In this document: positions 7,306 through 15,652 of the stretch, in pieces
Position numbering within the stretch: the stretch's first letter is position 1
How the letters are laid out: each line of letters begins with the position of its first letter
Source of the DNA: Sutterella sp.
Lineage (GTDB): Bacteria; Pseudomonadota; Gammaproteobacteria; Burkholderiales; Burkholderiaceae_F
Direction of reading: 5' to 3'
NCBI GenBank assembly: GCA_020025955.1
Contig: JAHHRF010000017.1
Location: forward strand, 1-34,144
Length of the DNA stretch: 34,144 nucleotides
Notes under the pieces: generated by a model
The model's database searches: none
What the model saw: the letters and a program-made list of their open reading frames with translations, nothing else
Told to the model about the DNA's origin: nothing
Program-made: the position numbers and the translations under genes

Positions 7306-8064
7306 TTAGTAGAGGATTTGCGGGCGGCCATCGTCCATAAAGGTAATGCAGCCACTGCGTTTCTTATCTTGATCCAAGTACCAGTCAGGCACCACCCAGC
7401 GCGTGAGCGGACCCGTGAGACGGACGCCCGGCTGCTGAATGTGGGCATGAATCACGGTTTGCGTTTGCGCTTGACGGGCTTGCGCTAAGACGGCGGCCTC
7501 ATCAATCGTCATGCTCTTTGCGTCCTCGAAGGGGAGGTCGGTGGCGAGCATGGCTTCGTCGCGCGCCTCTAAGAGCATCCCCTGGCGGCGTGTGATGGGC
7601 GCCGAGCGCACTTGGGCACGCCACGTGGTGTCGTCGGTTAAGGTGCGCCACACCTGGTGCGTCGCAGATCGCGTACACCAACGGTCCCCATGAGAGAAGA
7701 GCACAGGGTTTCCGCGCACCGTGGTGGCCCAGACGTCAGGCAACTTCTCTGCCCCCGACGCATCAAAGAATTCAGGCCCTAAGAGGAAATCGCAGTCGCC
7801 AGGCATCACCAAGACGCGACGCCCCGAGCTCGTTAACAAACGACATTCGGCGGCCACACTCTGCGCGAGGTCCGTTTCCATACTGATGTCACCCAACCAC
7901 CCGTCAAACAAGTCGCCGAGGATCACGAGCTCTGAGAAGCGCGGGGTGATGTTCGAGAGAAAGCGCAAAAACCCAGCGGTTGTCGCCGGTCGGTCATCGC
8001 TTAAATGCAAGTCCGCAATGACGACAGGATTCGTTAACGGTAAGGGCAAGGCGTCAGTGGTCAT
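7306..8064 (-). CDS. lpxH: UDP-2,3-diacylglucosamine pyrophosphatase (LpxH family)
   Basis: A calcineurin-like phosphoesterase of 252 residues from the ATG at 8064. A longer in-frame reading needs a TTG at 8169 and adds 35 unlikely residues. LpxH hydrolyses UDP-2,3-diacylglucosamine to lipid X in lipid A synthesis. The blocks are recognisable: IADLHL, ILGDLFDGW, FSHGD, LEARDEAM and a C-terminal RWVVPDW. Two metal-ligand blocks differ from the family: GDCDFL in place of GNRDFL, and IHAHIQQP in place of IHGHTHRP, changing an Asn and a His ligand. The order lpxH-ppiB-ppiA next to cysS is typical of Burkholderiales. Function as LpxH is likely from synteny, with the active-site changes as a caveat. 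Confidence 0.85.
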   Translation of the reverse strand: MTTDALPLPLTNPVVIADLHLSDDRPATTAGFLRFLSNITPRFSELVILGDLFDGWLGDISMETDLAQSVAAECRLLTSSGRRVLVMPGDCDFLLGPEFFDASGAEKLPDVWATTVRGNPVLFSHGDRWCTRSATHQVWRTLTDDTTWRAQVRSAPITRRQGMLLEARDEAMLATDLPFEDAKSMTIDEAAVLAQARQAQTQTVIHAHIQQPGVRLTGPLTRWVVPDWYLDQDKKRSGCITFMDDGRPQILY

Positions 8065-8203
8065 AGGGAAACGGTTTAAGAGGGGGTGGTCGAAGTTAAG
8101 CGTTTGCGGGAGAAGTCTTCCCGCCGCAGTGTACGTTTTATTGTACCGACTTCCGTCAAGAATGCTCAATGGAGGGAAACGTCAGAAACGGCTACCAACA
8201 AAA

Positions 8204-8234
8204 AACGCGTTAAGTCGGCGAGACTCAACGCGTT
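8204..8234 (-). terminator. Terminator of ppiB
   Basis: AACGCGTTAAGTC (8204-8216) pairs with GACTCAACGCGTT (8222-8234) with one mismatch. Read leftward it runs into a T-rich tail, so it fits the minus-strand gene ending at 8258. Confidence 0.85.
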
Positions 8235-8257
8235 CTTCTCTAGTTCGTTTCCTTTAA

Positions 8258-8752
8258 TTAGGCAACGACTTCAGCCTTTTCGATGACGATGGGCTCTAAG
8301 GGCACATCACCATGGAAGCCGGCCTGACCCGTGCGAACACGAGCGATCGTATCGACGACGTCTTCGCCTGCCACAACGCGACCGAAAACGGCATAGCCCC
8401 AACCCTGAACGGTGGGCGCGGTGTGGTTCAAGAAGTCATTGTCAGCCACGTTGATGAAGAACTGAGCGGACGCGGAATGCGGATCGCTCGTACGAGCCAT
8501 GGCGATGGTGTACTTATCGTTCTTTAAACCGTTATCGGCTTCGTTCTGGATCGGAGCCTTGGTTTCTTTCTGATGCATGTCAGGCGTAAAACCGCCCCCC
8601 TGAATCATAAAGTTCTTGATCACGCGGTGGAAGATCACGCCGTCGTAGAAGCCTTCTTCGACATAGTCTTGGAAGTTCTTGGCGGTGATGGGAGCGTGTT
8701 CGAAGTCGAGTTCGAGGTCGATGACACCGAGGTTAGTCGTCAAACGAATCAT
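8258..8752 (-). CDS. ppiB: Cytoplasmic cyclophilin-type peptidyl-prolyl isomerase
   Basis: A 164-residue cyclophilin without a signal peptide, the usual length for bacterial PpiB. Conserved catalytic and binding residues sit in FHRVIKNFMIQGG and in ARTSDPHSASAQFFINVADN. The RBS AAGGA lies 5 bases before the ATG. It catalyses cis-trans isomerisation of X-Pro bonds in cytosolic proteins. It is downstream of the exported paralog (8964-9545), with a 210-bp gap in which I see no clear terminator, and upstream of lpxH. Confidence 0.93.
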   Translation of the reverse strand: MIRLTTNLGVIDLELDFEHAPITAKNFQDYVEEGFYDGVIFHRVIKNFMIQGGGFTPDMHQKETKAPIQNEADNGLKNDKYTIAMARTSDPHSASAQFFINVADNDFLNHTAPTVQGWGYAVFGRVVAGEDVVDTIARVRTGQAGFHGDVPLEPIVIEKAEVVA

Positions 8753-8963
8753 GATTGTCCTTCATGTGCCGAGGCGCTTTTTAGAGTCGTCTAAAAAAGC
8801 GGTTCGGGTGTTAAAAGCAAAACCGTCAATGGGAAGCCCACTGGCGTTTGCCAAAAAGTTTTAGTGAGTTAAGTACTGCCTTATTTTGGCATAAACGCAC
8901 GGGGAACACCAACCCTTAGCCCTTTTTGGGGAGCGCTGAAAGTGGGACGTTCCTCAAGAGGGG

Positions 8964-9545
8964 TTAGGGCAGACGGCGTACGTGTTTAATGACAACGGGC
9001 TCGCGCGGGACGTCCTGCATGCGGGTGCGCGGATGAAAGCCCGTGGGAACTAAACTAATCATGTCCGCGACAGACTGGCCTTCAATCACGCGACCAAAGG
9101 CGCAATAGCCCCAGCCGTCCGGGCTCTTCTTTTGGTTTAAGAAGTCGTTATCAGCCACGTTAATAAAGAATTGGCTTGTGGCGGAGTGCGGATCACTCGT
9201 GCGGGCCATGGCAATGGTGTACTTGTCGTTATTAAAGCCACCCGCAGCCTCATTTTTGATGGGCTCGTGGGTTTCTTTTTTCGCCATCGTGCTCGTAAAG
9301 CCGCCACCCTGGATCATAAAGCCCGGGATCACACGGTGAAAGACCGTGCCATCGAAAAAGCCCTCATCGGTGTAGCGCAAGAAATTCTTCACGGTTTCCG
9401 GGGCACGTTGGGGGTTGAGTTGCACCACCATGTTGCCCATCGAGGTTTCAATTAAGACCTTGGGATTGGGGGTCACAGCCTGAGCGCCATTGAGCCCCAT
9501 CATGAGGGGCACTAAGGCTAAAAGCGGACGAAAACGTAACTTCAT
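8964..9545 (-). CDS. ppiA: Periplasmic cyclophilin-type peptidyl-prolyl isomerase
   Basis: A 193-residue cyclophilin with a Sec signal peptide (cleavage near AQA, residue 23). The catalytic block FHRVIPGFMIQGG and the segment ARTSDPHSATSQFFINVADN are nearly the same as in ppiB, so the two are paralogs with different locations. It folds proline-containing periplasmic proteins. A short basic tail (HVRRLP) ends it. PPIases have been reported in mcc/sir clusters elsewhere, but the synteny with ppiB, lpxH and cysS makes this the ordinary housekeeping copy. Confidence 0.92.
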   Translation of the reverse strand: MKLRFRPLLALVPLMMGLNGAQAVTPNPKVLIETSMGNMVVQLNPQRAPETVKNFLRYTDEGFFDGTVFHRVIPGFMIQGGGFTSTMAKKETHEPIKNEAAGGFNNDKYTIAMARTSDPHSATSQFFINVADNDFLNQKKSPDGWGYCAFGRVIEGQSVADMISLVPTGFHPRTRMQDVPREPVVIKHVRRLP

Positions 9546-9836
9546 TCGTGGGGTTCCTTTTTTTCATAAAGAAGGGTAGGTTTCCCAATCCTACCGACTT
9601 TTTCGCCAACACGCGACCAACCCCCTTGGCCTAAGCCGTGCGAACGGGCTTGAGAAGGGCGTATTTAGGCTAAAAAGCCCTCAAACGGGTATACTTCGAA
9701 GGATGTATTAGCGCGTTGTGTTTTGGCCCCTTTCGCTCAAGAATGGAGACGGGCGGGGAAGACTCCTAATGACGCGTTTGTTTTTTTGTCCTTGAGGCTA
9801 GCTCCTCTCGCGTTTTCAACCATAAGGATGCCCATT

Positions 9837-11243
9837 ATGGCCCTGTCGATTTACTCGTCGCTTAGTCGCGAACTTACGCCCTTTACCCCCTTAGAGCCCG
9901 GTCATGTACGTATGTACGTCTGTGGCGTGACGGTCTATGACTACTGTCACATTGGGCATGGTCGTACGTTTGTTGCCTTTGACGTGGTGCGTCGTTGGTT
10001 GGAAGCCAGTGGCATGAAGGTCACCTTCGTTCGTAACATCACGGACGTGGACGACAAGATCATTCGTCGTTCGGCTGAGCGCGGGATTACGCCTGATGAA
10101 TTGACGGCGGAATTTGGTAAAGCCATGCAAGACGACATGCTCGCCTTGGGTTGCTTAGCCCCCACGATGGAGCCGCGTGCCACGGACTTTATTCCGGAAA
10201 TGCTGGGGCTCGTGGAAAAGCTCGAAGCCAAGGGCTTGGCCTATCAGGCCGAAGACGGTGACGTGGACTTTGCTGTGCGTCAGTTTGCGGGCTACGGGAA
10301 GTTATCGGGTCGCAGCCCCGACGACATGCGTGCGGGCGCTCGTGTGAACGCTAACGAATTTAAGCGTGATCCCCTGGACTTTGTGCTTTGGAAGAAAGCC
10401 AAGCCGGGTGAACCCGCGTGGGACAGCAAGTGGGGCGCTGGGCGTCCGGGCTGGCATATTGAATGCTCGGCCATGGCCTGTAAGCTCTTAGGCGACACCT
10501 TTGATATCCATGGTGGCGGTCCTGACCTTTTGTTCCCGCACCACGAAAACGAAATTGCCCAGAGCGAAGGCGCTACGGGTAAAGACTTCGCCAAGGTGTG
10601 GATGCACTCGGGCGCGCTTCGCGTTCGTAATGCCGACGGCTCTGAAGAAAAGATGAGTAAGAGCTTGGGGAACTTCTGGACGATTCGTGATGCCTTAAAG
10701 GACACCAACGCCACCTACGGTGAAGGTAACGGCGCGGAAGTTCTTCGCTTCTTCCTCTTAAAGAGCCACTACCGCTCTGCGATTGCGTTCTCCTCTGGCC
10801 TCATTGAAGACGCCCAGAAGGGGTTGTTGCGCTTATATGGCGCTTTAAATGCGGTTCAGGCTGACAACCAGCCCTTAGACTGGACGGAAGACTATGCCCA
10901 GCGCTTTAAGGCCGCCATGGATGACGACTTTAATACGCCCTTGGCCGTGAGCGTTCTTTTTGAACTCGCTAACGACGTTAACCGCACCAAGAGCCCCGCG
11001 CAAGCCCGTCAGTTAAAGGCTTTGGGGAACATCTTGGCGATTTTAGAGCGTGACCCCGAAGCCTTCTTAAAGGGTGGGGCAACGCAAGCCGATGCCTCCC
11101 GCATTGAAGCCTTGATTCAAGAGCGTCAAGACGCCAAGAAGGCCAAGAACTTTGCCCGTGCGGACGAAATCCGTAAGCTCTTAGCCGATGAAGGCATTGA
11201 GTTAATGGACTGCGCCGAAGGGACGACCTGGCGCTGCCTCTAA
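9837..11243 (+). CDS. cysS: Cysteinyl-tRNA synthetase
   Basis: A 468-residue class I synthetase that charges tRNA-Cys. HIGH is at 38-41, the zinc-site cysteine C29 lies in YVCGVT, and KMSKS lies in EEKMSKSLGN. The GWHIECSAM segment carries another zinc-binding region. The start is taken at 9837 (MALSIYSSL) because AAGGA at 9824-9828 is correctly spaced for it. An ATG at 9828 overlaps that RBS, and a longer TTG reading from 9723 is unlikely. accA follows after 45 bp. Confidence 0.97.
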   Translation: MALSIYSSLSRELTPFTPLEPGHVRMYVCGVTVYDYCHIGHGRTFVAFDVVRRWLEASGMKVTFVRNITDVDDKIIRRSAERGITPDELTAEFGKAMQDDMLALGCLAPTMEPRATDFIPEMLGLVEKLEAKGLAYQAEDGDVDFAVRQFAGYGKLSGRSPDDMRAGARVNANEFKRDPLDFVLWKKAKPGEPAWDSKWGAGRPGWHIECSAMACKLLGDTFDIHGGGPDLLFPHHENEIAQSEGATGKDFAKVWMHSGALRVRNADGSEEKMSKSLGNFWTIRDALKDTNATYGEGNGAEVLRFFLLKSHYRSAIAFSSGLIEDAQKGLLRLYGALNAVQADNQPLDWTEDYAQRFKAAMDDDFNTPLAVSVLFELANDVNRTKSPAQARQLKALGNILAILERDPEAFLKGGATQADASRIEALIQERQDAKKAKNFARADEIRKLLADEGIELMDCAEGTTWRCL

Positions 11244-11288
11244 GTCGACTCATCTCTCTCTTTTATTCATCCCAAGGATCACTCTTTC

Positions 11289-12269
11289 ATGGCGAAACGT
11301 GTCTATTTAGAGTTCGAGCGCGAAATCGAAACGCTTGAGACCAAAATTGAAGAATTAAAGGCCTTAAACGACGAAGCGCCCGCTCATGATGCCAATCTGG
11401 ATGCGGAAATTGCACAGTTAGAGGCGAAAGCCAGTGCCCGCTTAAAGAAGCTCTATAGCGAATTGAGCCCCTGGCAAATGAGCTTGGTGGCTCGCCACCC
11501 GGCGCGTCCCTATACGTTGGATTACACGGAGTCGGTTTTCACGGACTTCCATGAACTCCATGGGGATCGTCACTACGCGGACGATGCCGCCATCGTGGGG
11601 GGCTTAGCGCGCTTAGCTGACATGAACGTCATGGTGATTGGTCACCAAAAGGGGCGTGACTTAAAAGAGCGCACGTTCCGTAACTTTGGGATGGCGCGCC
11701 CTGAGGGCTATCGCAAAGCGTTACGTTTGATGAAGTTGGCGGAAAAGTTTGATTTGCCCGTCATCACCCTTATCGACACCCCGGGGGCGTACCCGGGGAT
11801 TGGCGCTGAAGAGCGTAGCCAAAGTGAAGCCATTGGTCGCAACATCATGGAAATGAGTCAGTTGACCGTCCCCGTCATTAGTTGTGTGATTGGGGAAGGG
11901 GGCTCGGGTGGCGCCTTAGCGATTGGTGTCGCGGACAGCGTCATGATGCTCGAATATTCGACCTATTCCGTGATTTCTCCCGAAGGGTGCGCGTCCATTC
12001 TCTGGAAGGATGCCGCCAAAGCCCCGCAGGCGGCCGAAGCCCTGGGGTTAACCGCTGAAACCTTAAAGACGGTGGGCTTGGTGGATCGCGTGATTGCCGA
12101 ACCCATTGGGGGCGCACACCGTGATCCGCGCTTGATGGCCATCACCTTGAAGAAGGTCTTAACGGATAACTTACGTGCCTTAAAGCAGCTGAGCGTGGAA
12201 GACCGCTTAGCGCGCCGTGATGCACGCCTTCGTGCCTACGGGCGCTTTATTGAGGAACAGGCTCAATGA
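11289..12269 (+). CDS. accA: Acetyl-CoA carboxylase carboxyltransferase subunit alpha
   Basis: 326 residues, normal for AccA. It carries the AccA N-terminal coiled region (about 5-55, FEREIETLETKIEEL), the HELHGDR block, the GHQKGRD block and the oxyanion-hole glycines in the GEGGSGGALA region. With AccD it transfers the carboxyl group from carboxybiotin to acetyl-CoA, the first step of fatty acid synthesis. Its stop overlaps the tilS start by ATGA, so the pair is co-translated. Confidence 0.97.
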   Translation: MAKRVYLEFEREIETLETKIEELKALNDEAPAHDANLDAEIAQLEAKASARLKKLYSELSPWQMSLVARHPARPYTLDYTESVFTDFHELHGDRHYADDAAIVGGLARLADMNVMVIGHQKGRDLKERTFRNFGMARPEGYRKALRLMKLAEKFDLPVITLIDTPGAYPGIGAEERSQSEAIGRNIMEMSQLTVPVISCVIGEGGSGGALAIGVADSVMMLEYSTYSVISPEGCASILWKDAAKAPQAAEALGLTAETLKTVGLVDRVIAEPIGGAHRDPRLMAITLKKVLTDNLRALKQLSVEDRLARRDARLRAYGRFIEEQAQ

Positions 12270-13837
12270 CCGAGCCCACCCCTCAAAAGGGTTTGGCGGG
12301 TCACCGTTTAACTGCGGACTTGACCCGTCGTTTAATTGAACCCTTAGAGTGGCTCGCCGAAGCGCGTGCACGTGAAGACGGGCAAACGGACGCCTTTACC
12401 CTTCAAGCCCTCAACCCCATTCGTGCGGTGGTGGCGTTGTCAGGCGGTAAGGATTCGATGGCGCTCCTCGACATTGCTTCTCGCCTTTGGAAAGACCCCC
12501 ATCAACATTTGATTGGGCGCTTGGCGGCCGTGCATGTGCACCATGGCTTACAAAAAGAGGCTGACCTTTGGGCAACGCACTGCCAAAAAGAGTGTGATGC
12601 CCGCGGGGTGGAATTTGCACTCCTTACCGTGAAAGTCGACGAAAAGGGCCGTGGCGTGGAAGCGGCGGCGCGCGAAGCGCGTTACCGCGCACTCACCCGT
12701 TGGGCAGCTGACCACGACTACGATGCCGTGATTACCGCGCACCATGAAGACGATCGACTCGAAACCTTTTTACTTCAATGGATTCGAGGCGCGGGTCCTG
12801 AGGGCTTAGCGGCCTTTCCGACGGTTCGCACCTTAAAGGACGTAGAAGGGGGACTGCCCGGTCGCAAACCGGAAGCGGCCTCTCGCATTGCACTCGTTCG
12901 CCCGTGGGGGGACGTGAGTCGCGCCGACTTACACCGTTACGTACGTCAACGCCGTTTAAAGAGCGTTGAGGATCCGAGTAATGCCGACACGCGCTTTGCT
13001 CGCAATTACGTGCGCCATAAGATTTTGCCCGCACTCGAAACCTTGCGTCCTGGCTTTAAAAAGGCGGCTTCCCGCAGTATCGAATTAACCGCTCAAGCGG
13101 TAGAAGTCCTGCAAAGTGTGGCGAAAGAAGACGTGGCACGCTGTCAGATTGCAGACGACCCTACGTCCTTGTCGATTAGTCGCTTATTGAGCCTCGTTCC
13201 TGCTCGCCAAAGCTGGGCCCTTCGTACTTGGATTCAATCGTTGGGCTTTACGGTGCCAAACCGCGCTCGGCTGGAGGATACCCTTCGCCAATTGCGCGAG
13301 TCGGGTCACGATGCGCAAGTGGCCATGCAATTGGGCACGGGTCTCATGCGCCGATGGGGCGATCGATTAAGCCTTCGCGCCGAAGACCTTTCGCCTGTTC
13401 CAGTGGGCGCCACGCCCTTGGTGTGGTCGGGGGATTTGACGGTGACGTTACCAGACGGGCAAAACCTTCGTGCAGAACGGCTCCCCGAGGGGGAACCCGG
13501 CTTAACGCATGAGGATTTAATGCGCGGTCAATGGACACTTCGTCCCCGTCAAGGGGGAGAGCGTTTGCGTCTTTTCCCGCATCGTCCCAGTAAAGCCCTT
13601 AAAGACTTGTTTGCGCAAGCGGGCGTCCCGCCCTTTGATCGCACCACCTTACCCTTGGTTTGGCATAACGACGAATTGATTTATGTGGCTGGCCTCGGGA
13701 TGGACGTTCGACGCCTGACCGACGCCAAAGCCGGCGAAGCCCGCTATCGTCTCTACTATGAAGCCCCTGCCCAATTGTGGAGCGACGTTAAGGACGACGA
13801 TTGGCAAGTGAGAATGGCCAATGCCCCCCGTCAGTAA
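12266..13837 (+). CDS. tilS: tRNA(Ile)-lysidine synthase
   Basis: A 523-residue N-type PP-loop ATPase that makes lysidine at C34 of tRNA-Ile(CAU). The PP-loop SGGKDS is at 59-64, HVHHGLQKEA and the AREARYRAL block follow, and HHEDDRLETFLLQWIRGAG is the TilS signature. The C-terminal region RPRQGGERLRLFPH is the usual TilS_C substrate-recognition domain. The length is at the long end of the family. The start overlaps accA by four bases. A tRNA-Ser gene follows 55 bp later from its own promoter. Confidence 0.95.
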   Translation: MTEPTPQKGLAGHRLTADLTRRLIEPLEWLAEARAREDGQTDAFTLQALNPIRAVVALSGGKDSMALLDIASRLWKDPHQHLIGRLAAVHVHHGLQKEADLWATHCQKECDARGVEFALLTVKVDEKGRGVEAAAREARYRALTRWAADHDYDAVITAHHEDDRLETFLLQWIRGAGPEGLAAFPTVRTLKDVEGGLPGRKPEAASRIALVRPWGDVSRADLHRYVRQRRLKSVEDPSNADTRFARNYVRHKILPALETLRPGFKKAASRSIELTAQAVEVLQSVAKEDVARCQIADDPTSLSISRLLSLVPARQSWALRTWIQSLGFTVPNRARLEDTLRQLRESGHDAQVAMQLGTGLMRRWGDRLSLRAEDLSPVPVGATPLVWSGDLTVTLPDGQNLRAERLPEGEPGLTHEDLMRGQWTLRPRQGGERLRLFPHRPSKALKDLFAQAGVPPFDRTTLPLVWHNDELIYVAGLGMDVRRLTDAKAGEARYRLYYEAPAQLWSDVKDDDWQVRMANAPRQ

Positions 13838-13850
13838 GCCTTGAGGCGCT

Positions 13851-13879
13851 TTGTATTTTGGACGACTTTTCTCTATAAT
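13851..13879 (+). promoter_or_regulatory. Sigma-70 promoter of tRNA-Ser
   Basis: TTGTAT (13851-13856), a 17-bp spacer and a perfect TATAAT (13874-13879). Predicted initiation at about 13886 is 7 bases before the mature tRNA 5' end. Confidence 0.85.
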
Positions 13880-13892
13880 TCCCAGACCACTA

Positions 13893-13982
13893 GGAAGAGT
13901 GGCAGAGTGGTTGAATGCACCGGTCTTGAAAACCGGCGAAGGTTAATCCCTTTCGTGGGTTCGAATCCCACCTCTTCCGCCA
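13893..13982 (+). tRNA. tRNA-Ser (anticodon UGA)
   Basis: Acceptor stem GGAAGAG pairs with CTCTTCC, with discriminator G and an encoded CCA. The anticodon loop is CTTGAAA with TGA in the middle, flanked by a CCGGT/ACCGG stem. A long variable arm, as expected for serine, and a GTTCGAA T-loop are present. It reads UCA and related codons. Confidence 0.97.
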
Positions 13983-13996
13983 GATTCTGTGTAAAG

Positions 13997-14023
13997 CCCT
14001 AAGGATAAAACCTTGGGGTTTTT
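13997..14023 (+). terminator. Terminator of tRNA-Ser
   Basis: CCCTAAGG (13997-14004) pairs with CCTTGGGG (14011-14018) through 8 pairs including one G-T wobble, followed by TTTTT. Confidence 0.85.
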
Positions 14024-14062
14024 GCTTTTCTTGGCCTGAGCGAAAGGGAAGGAGAGGGGAGT

Positions 14063-14119
14063 GTGGTGGTTGAAGGATGTCCCTTCTGGATTAGTTGAAA
14101 ACCTCCGTCTAACCACCAC
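14063..14119 (-). repeat. Inverted repeat after the minus-strand flavoprotein gene
   Basis: A perfect 9-bp inverted repeat GTGGTGGTT (14063-14071) and AACCACCAC (14111-14119), with a smaller hairpin GAAGG/CCTTC inside. It lies just beyond the flavoprotein stop and may act as a 3' stabilising or termination structure, although it has no T run. Confidence 0.45.
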
Positions 14120-14137
14120 TCGCCTTGGGGACGCCAC

Positions 14138-15601
14138 TTACTCAATCGATTCGGGGTCGACCCCGACGTTCTTGGCGGCGTTTTGCCCCGCAACGCGTCC
14201 CATCACTAAGCAATCCAAAATGGCGCAACTCCCCATGCGACACGCCCCATGAACGCCCCCGGCGCATTCCCCGGCGGCAAAGAGTCGTGGGATGGGGGCA
14301 CCGGTTTTCGCATCAATGCACCGCGCTTGAATGTCGGTGTAGAGCCCGCCCATGGAGTGATGCACCTTCGGGGTCATTTCCGCGACGTACCACGGTCCCT
14401 CCGTTAAGGGTTCGGGACACTGCACTGGACGGAAAAAGTCCATGTCTTGTTTTTTGAGAATGCCTTGGTTGTAACGATCGAGCGTTTGACTCAAATGTCC
14501 AGCAGGAATTCCCCAAGCGGCCTCAATGGCGTCAATCGTGGGAAAGACGTCGATATAGCCCTTCTCAATCATTTCGTCTAAGTAGCCTGGGCGAATCTTG
14601 TCGAGTCGTCGTTTACTCAACGCATTCCCAATCGCCAAGGCTTTATGCCCTTGGTGGTGTTCGTTGAGAACGGCTTCCGCTGACTCTTTGCGATTTCCCA
14701 GTTCGTTGGTGAAGCGATCCCCTTGGGTGTTGACCCAGAGCCCCGCATCTGCCCCCACGTAATCCGAAAAGAGCCATGCACGGCCCATTCCCGGTTCTTT
14801 GGGGTTGGACCACGGGGTGCACTGAATGCGACCGGCTTCCATCATCATGCAACCGATGCGTTCACTCTCGCGCCACAATTCCCCGGTGGCGCCCGGATGG
14901 TTGGTGGTTTCGTAGTTGCGAAGGCGCTCATCAAAGCGGGCACGATAGTCGGGGTCCGCAGAAAAGCCCCCATAGGCCAAAATCACCCCTTTGGTGGCAC
15001 GTAGGTACTGTAAGGTGCCGGACGCTTCATCGGGAAAGGTGTAGCCCGCTCGCACCACGACGCCATAGACGCCGTTTTCATCACGATCAATGGTTTCGAC
15101 ATAGTGTTGGCATCGCATTTCAATGCCAAGGGCTTGGACGCGCGCAAGGGCTTTTTCGTAGATTTCACGCCCTGACCCCGTCTTTACCGTTAAGGTGCGC
15201 GGCACCGAATGGCCCCCTGCCCACGTCACCACGGGAAGCCACTCGAGCCCCAATTCTTTGACGGTCCAGTCGTAGAGGCGGGAAGAGGCGTTGGCGATAT
15301 AGGTCACCTTGTCACGGTCATTGAGAAACTCCCCGTTTTGCAGCATGTCATTGGCTAACAATTCGGAGGAGTCCTGAATGTGGCGCTTCTTTTGTTGGGG
15401 GGAGAGCACCACGGAGAGCATCCCTTCATCAATGATGGAATTGCCCCCTGGGGTGGGCATTTTTTCAAGAATGAGCGTTTTTGCGCCTGCTTTCCCCGCT
15501 TCAATGGCGGCGGCCATCGCGGTAAAGCCAGAGCCCACAATCACCACATCCCACGTTTCATGGGGCAAGGTGTTAAAAGACGGTCGAGGGTGTTCGGTCA
15601 T
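14138..15601 (-). CDS. Fumarate-reductase-like FAD-binding flavoprotein (enoate reductase), cytoplasmic
   Basis: A 487-residue FAD_binding_2 protein of the flavocytochrome c/urocanate-reductase superfamily, with no signal peptide and no heme or FMN-binding domain. The FAD dinucleotide motif is VGSGFTA (22-28, last Gly replaced by Ala), followed by GGNS (52-55). Catalytic counterparts are present: R296 in GDRFTNE (proton-donor Arg), H414/H415 in HHSMGG and R455 in GACRMG. The fumarate-binding HPT is replaced: IQCTPW (259-264). This implies a non-fumarate unsaturated acid as substrate. It lies downstream of two LysR genes on the same strand with a 51-bp gap, so it is probably co-regulated. It is a paralog of 18766-20295. 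No clear Shine-Dalgarno is seen. Confidence 0.85.
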   Translation of the reverse strand: MTEHPRPSFNTLPHETWDVVIVGSGFTAMAAAIEAGKAGAKTLILEKMPTPGGNSIIDEGMLSVVLSPQQKKRHIQDSSELLANDMLQNGEFLNDRDKVTYIANASSRLYDWTVKELGLEWLPVVTWAGGHSVPRTLTVKTGSGREIYEKALARVQALGIEMRCQHYVETIDRDENGVYGVVVRAGYTFPDEASGTLQYLRATKGVILAYGGFSADPDYRARFDERLRNYETTNHPGATGELWRESERIGCMMMEAGRIQCTPWSNPKEPGMGRAWLFSDYVGADAGLWVNTQGDRFTNELGNRKESAEAVLNEHHQGHKALAIGNALSKRRLDKIRPGYLDEMIEKGYIDVFPTIDAIEAAWGIPAGHLSQTLDRYNQGILKKQDMDFFRPVQCPEPLTEGPWYVAEMTPKVHHSMGGLYTDIQARCIDAKTGAPIPRLFAAGECAGGVHGACRMGSCAILDCLVMGRVAGQNAAKNVGVDPESIE

Positions 15602-15605
15602 AAGG

Positions 15606-15624
15606 GTGGTCTTTGCAAAAATAA
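15606..15624 (-). promoter_or_regulatory. TATTTnTGCAA motif before the flavoprotein gene
   Basis: On the minus strand TTATTTTTGCAAAGACCAC resembles the motifs at 17487-17505 and 18643-18661 at about 13 of 18 positions. It ends only four bases before the ATG, so as an operator it would act on initiation or translation. This is the weakest of the three. Confidence 0.35.
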
Positions 15625-15652
15625 CTAGTGAGCGTTGCGGTTTCTTTTAGGT

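Noticed and set aside
7721..8257. Plus-strand open frame opposite lpxH
   Set aside because: Antisense to a recognised phosphoesterase, with composition typical of shadow translation.
8258..9545. Two cyclophilin genes considered as part of the mcc/sir system, since PPIases occur in such clusters elsewhere
   Set aside because: Their order with lpxH and cysS is the usual housekeeping arrangement in Burkholderiales, and they lie on the opposite strand from mccA beyond its terminator.
13893..13982. tRNA-Ser as a possible integration site of an island covering 14030-20370
   Set aside because: No integrase, attachment-site repeat or transposase was seen next to it. The accessory genes downstream look resident.
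14776..15261. Plus-strand open frame opposite the flavoprotein gene
   Set aside because: Antisense shadow. The flavoprotein has a complete set of FAD and catalytic motifs.
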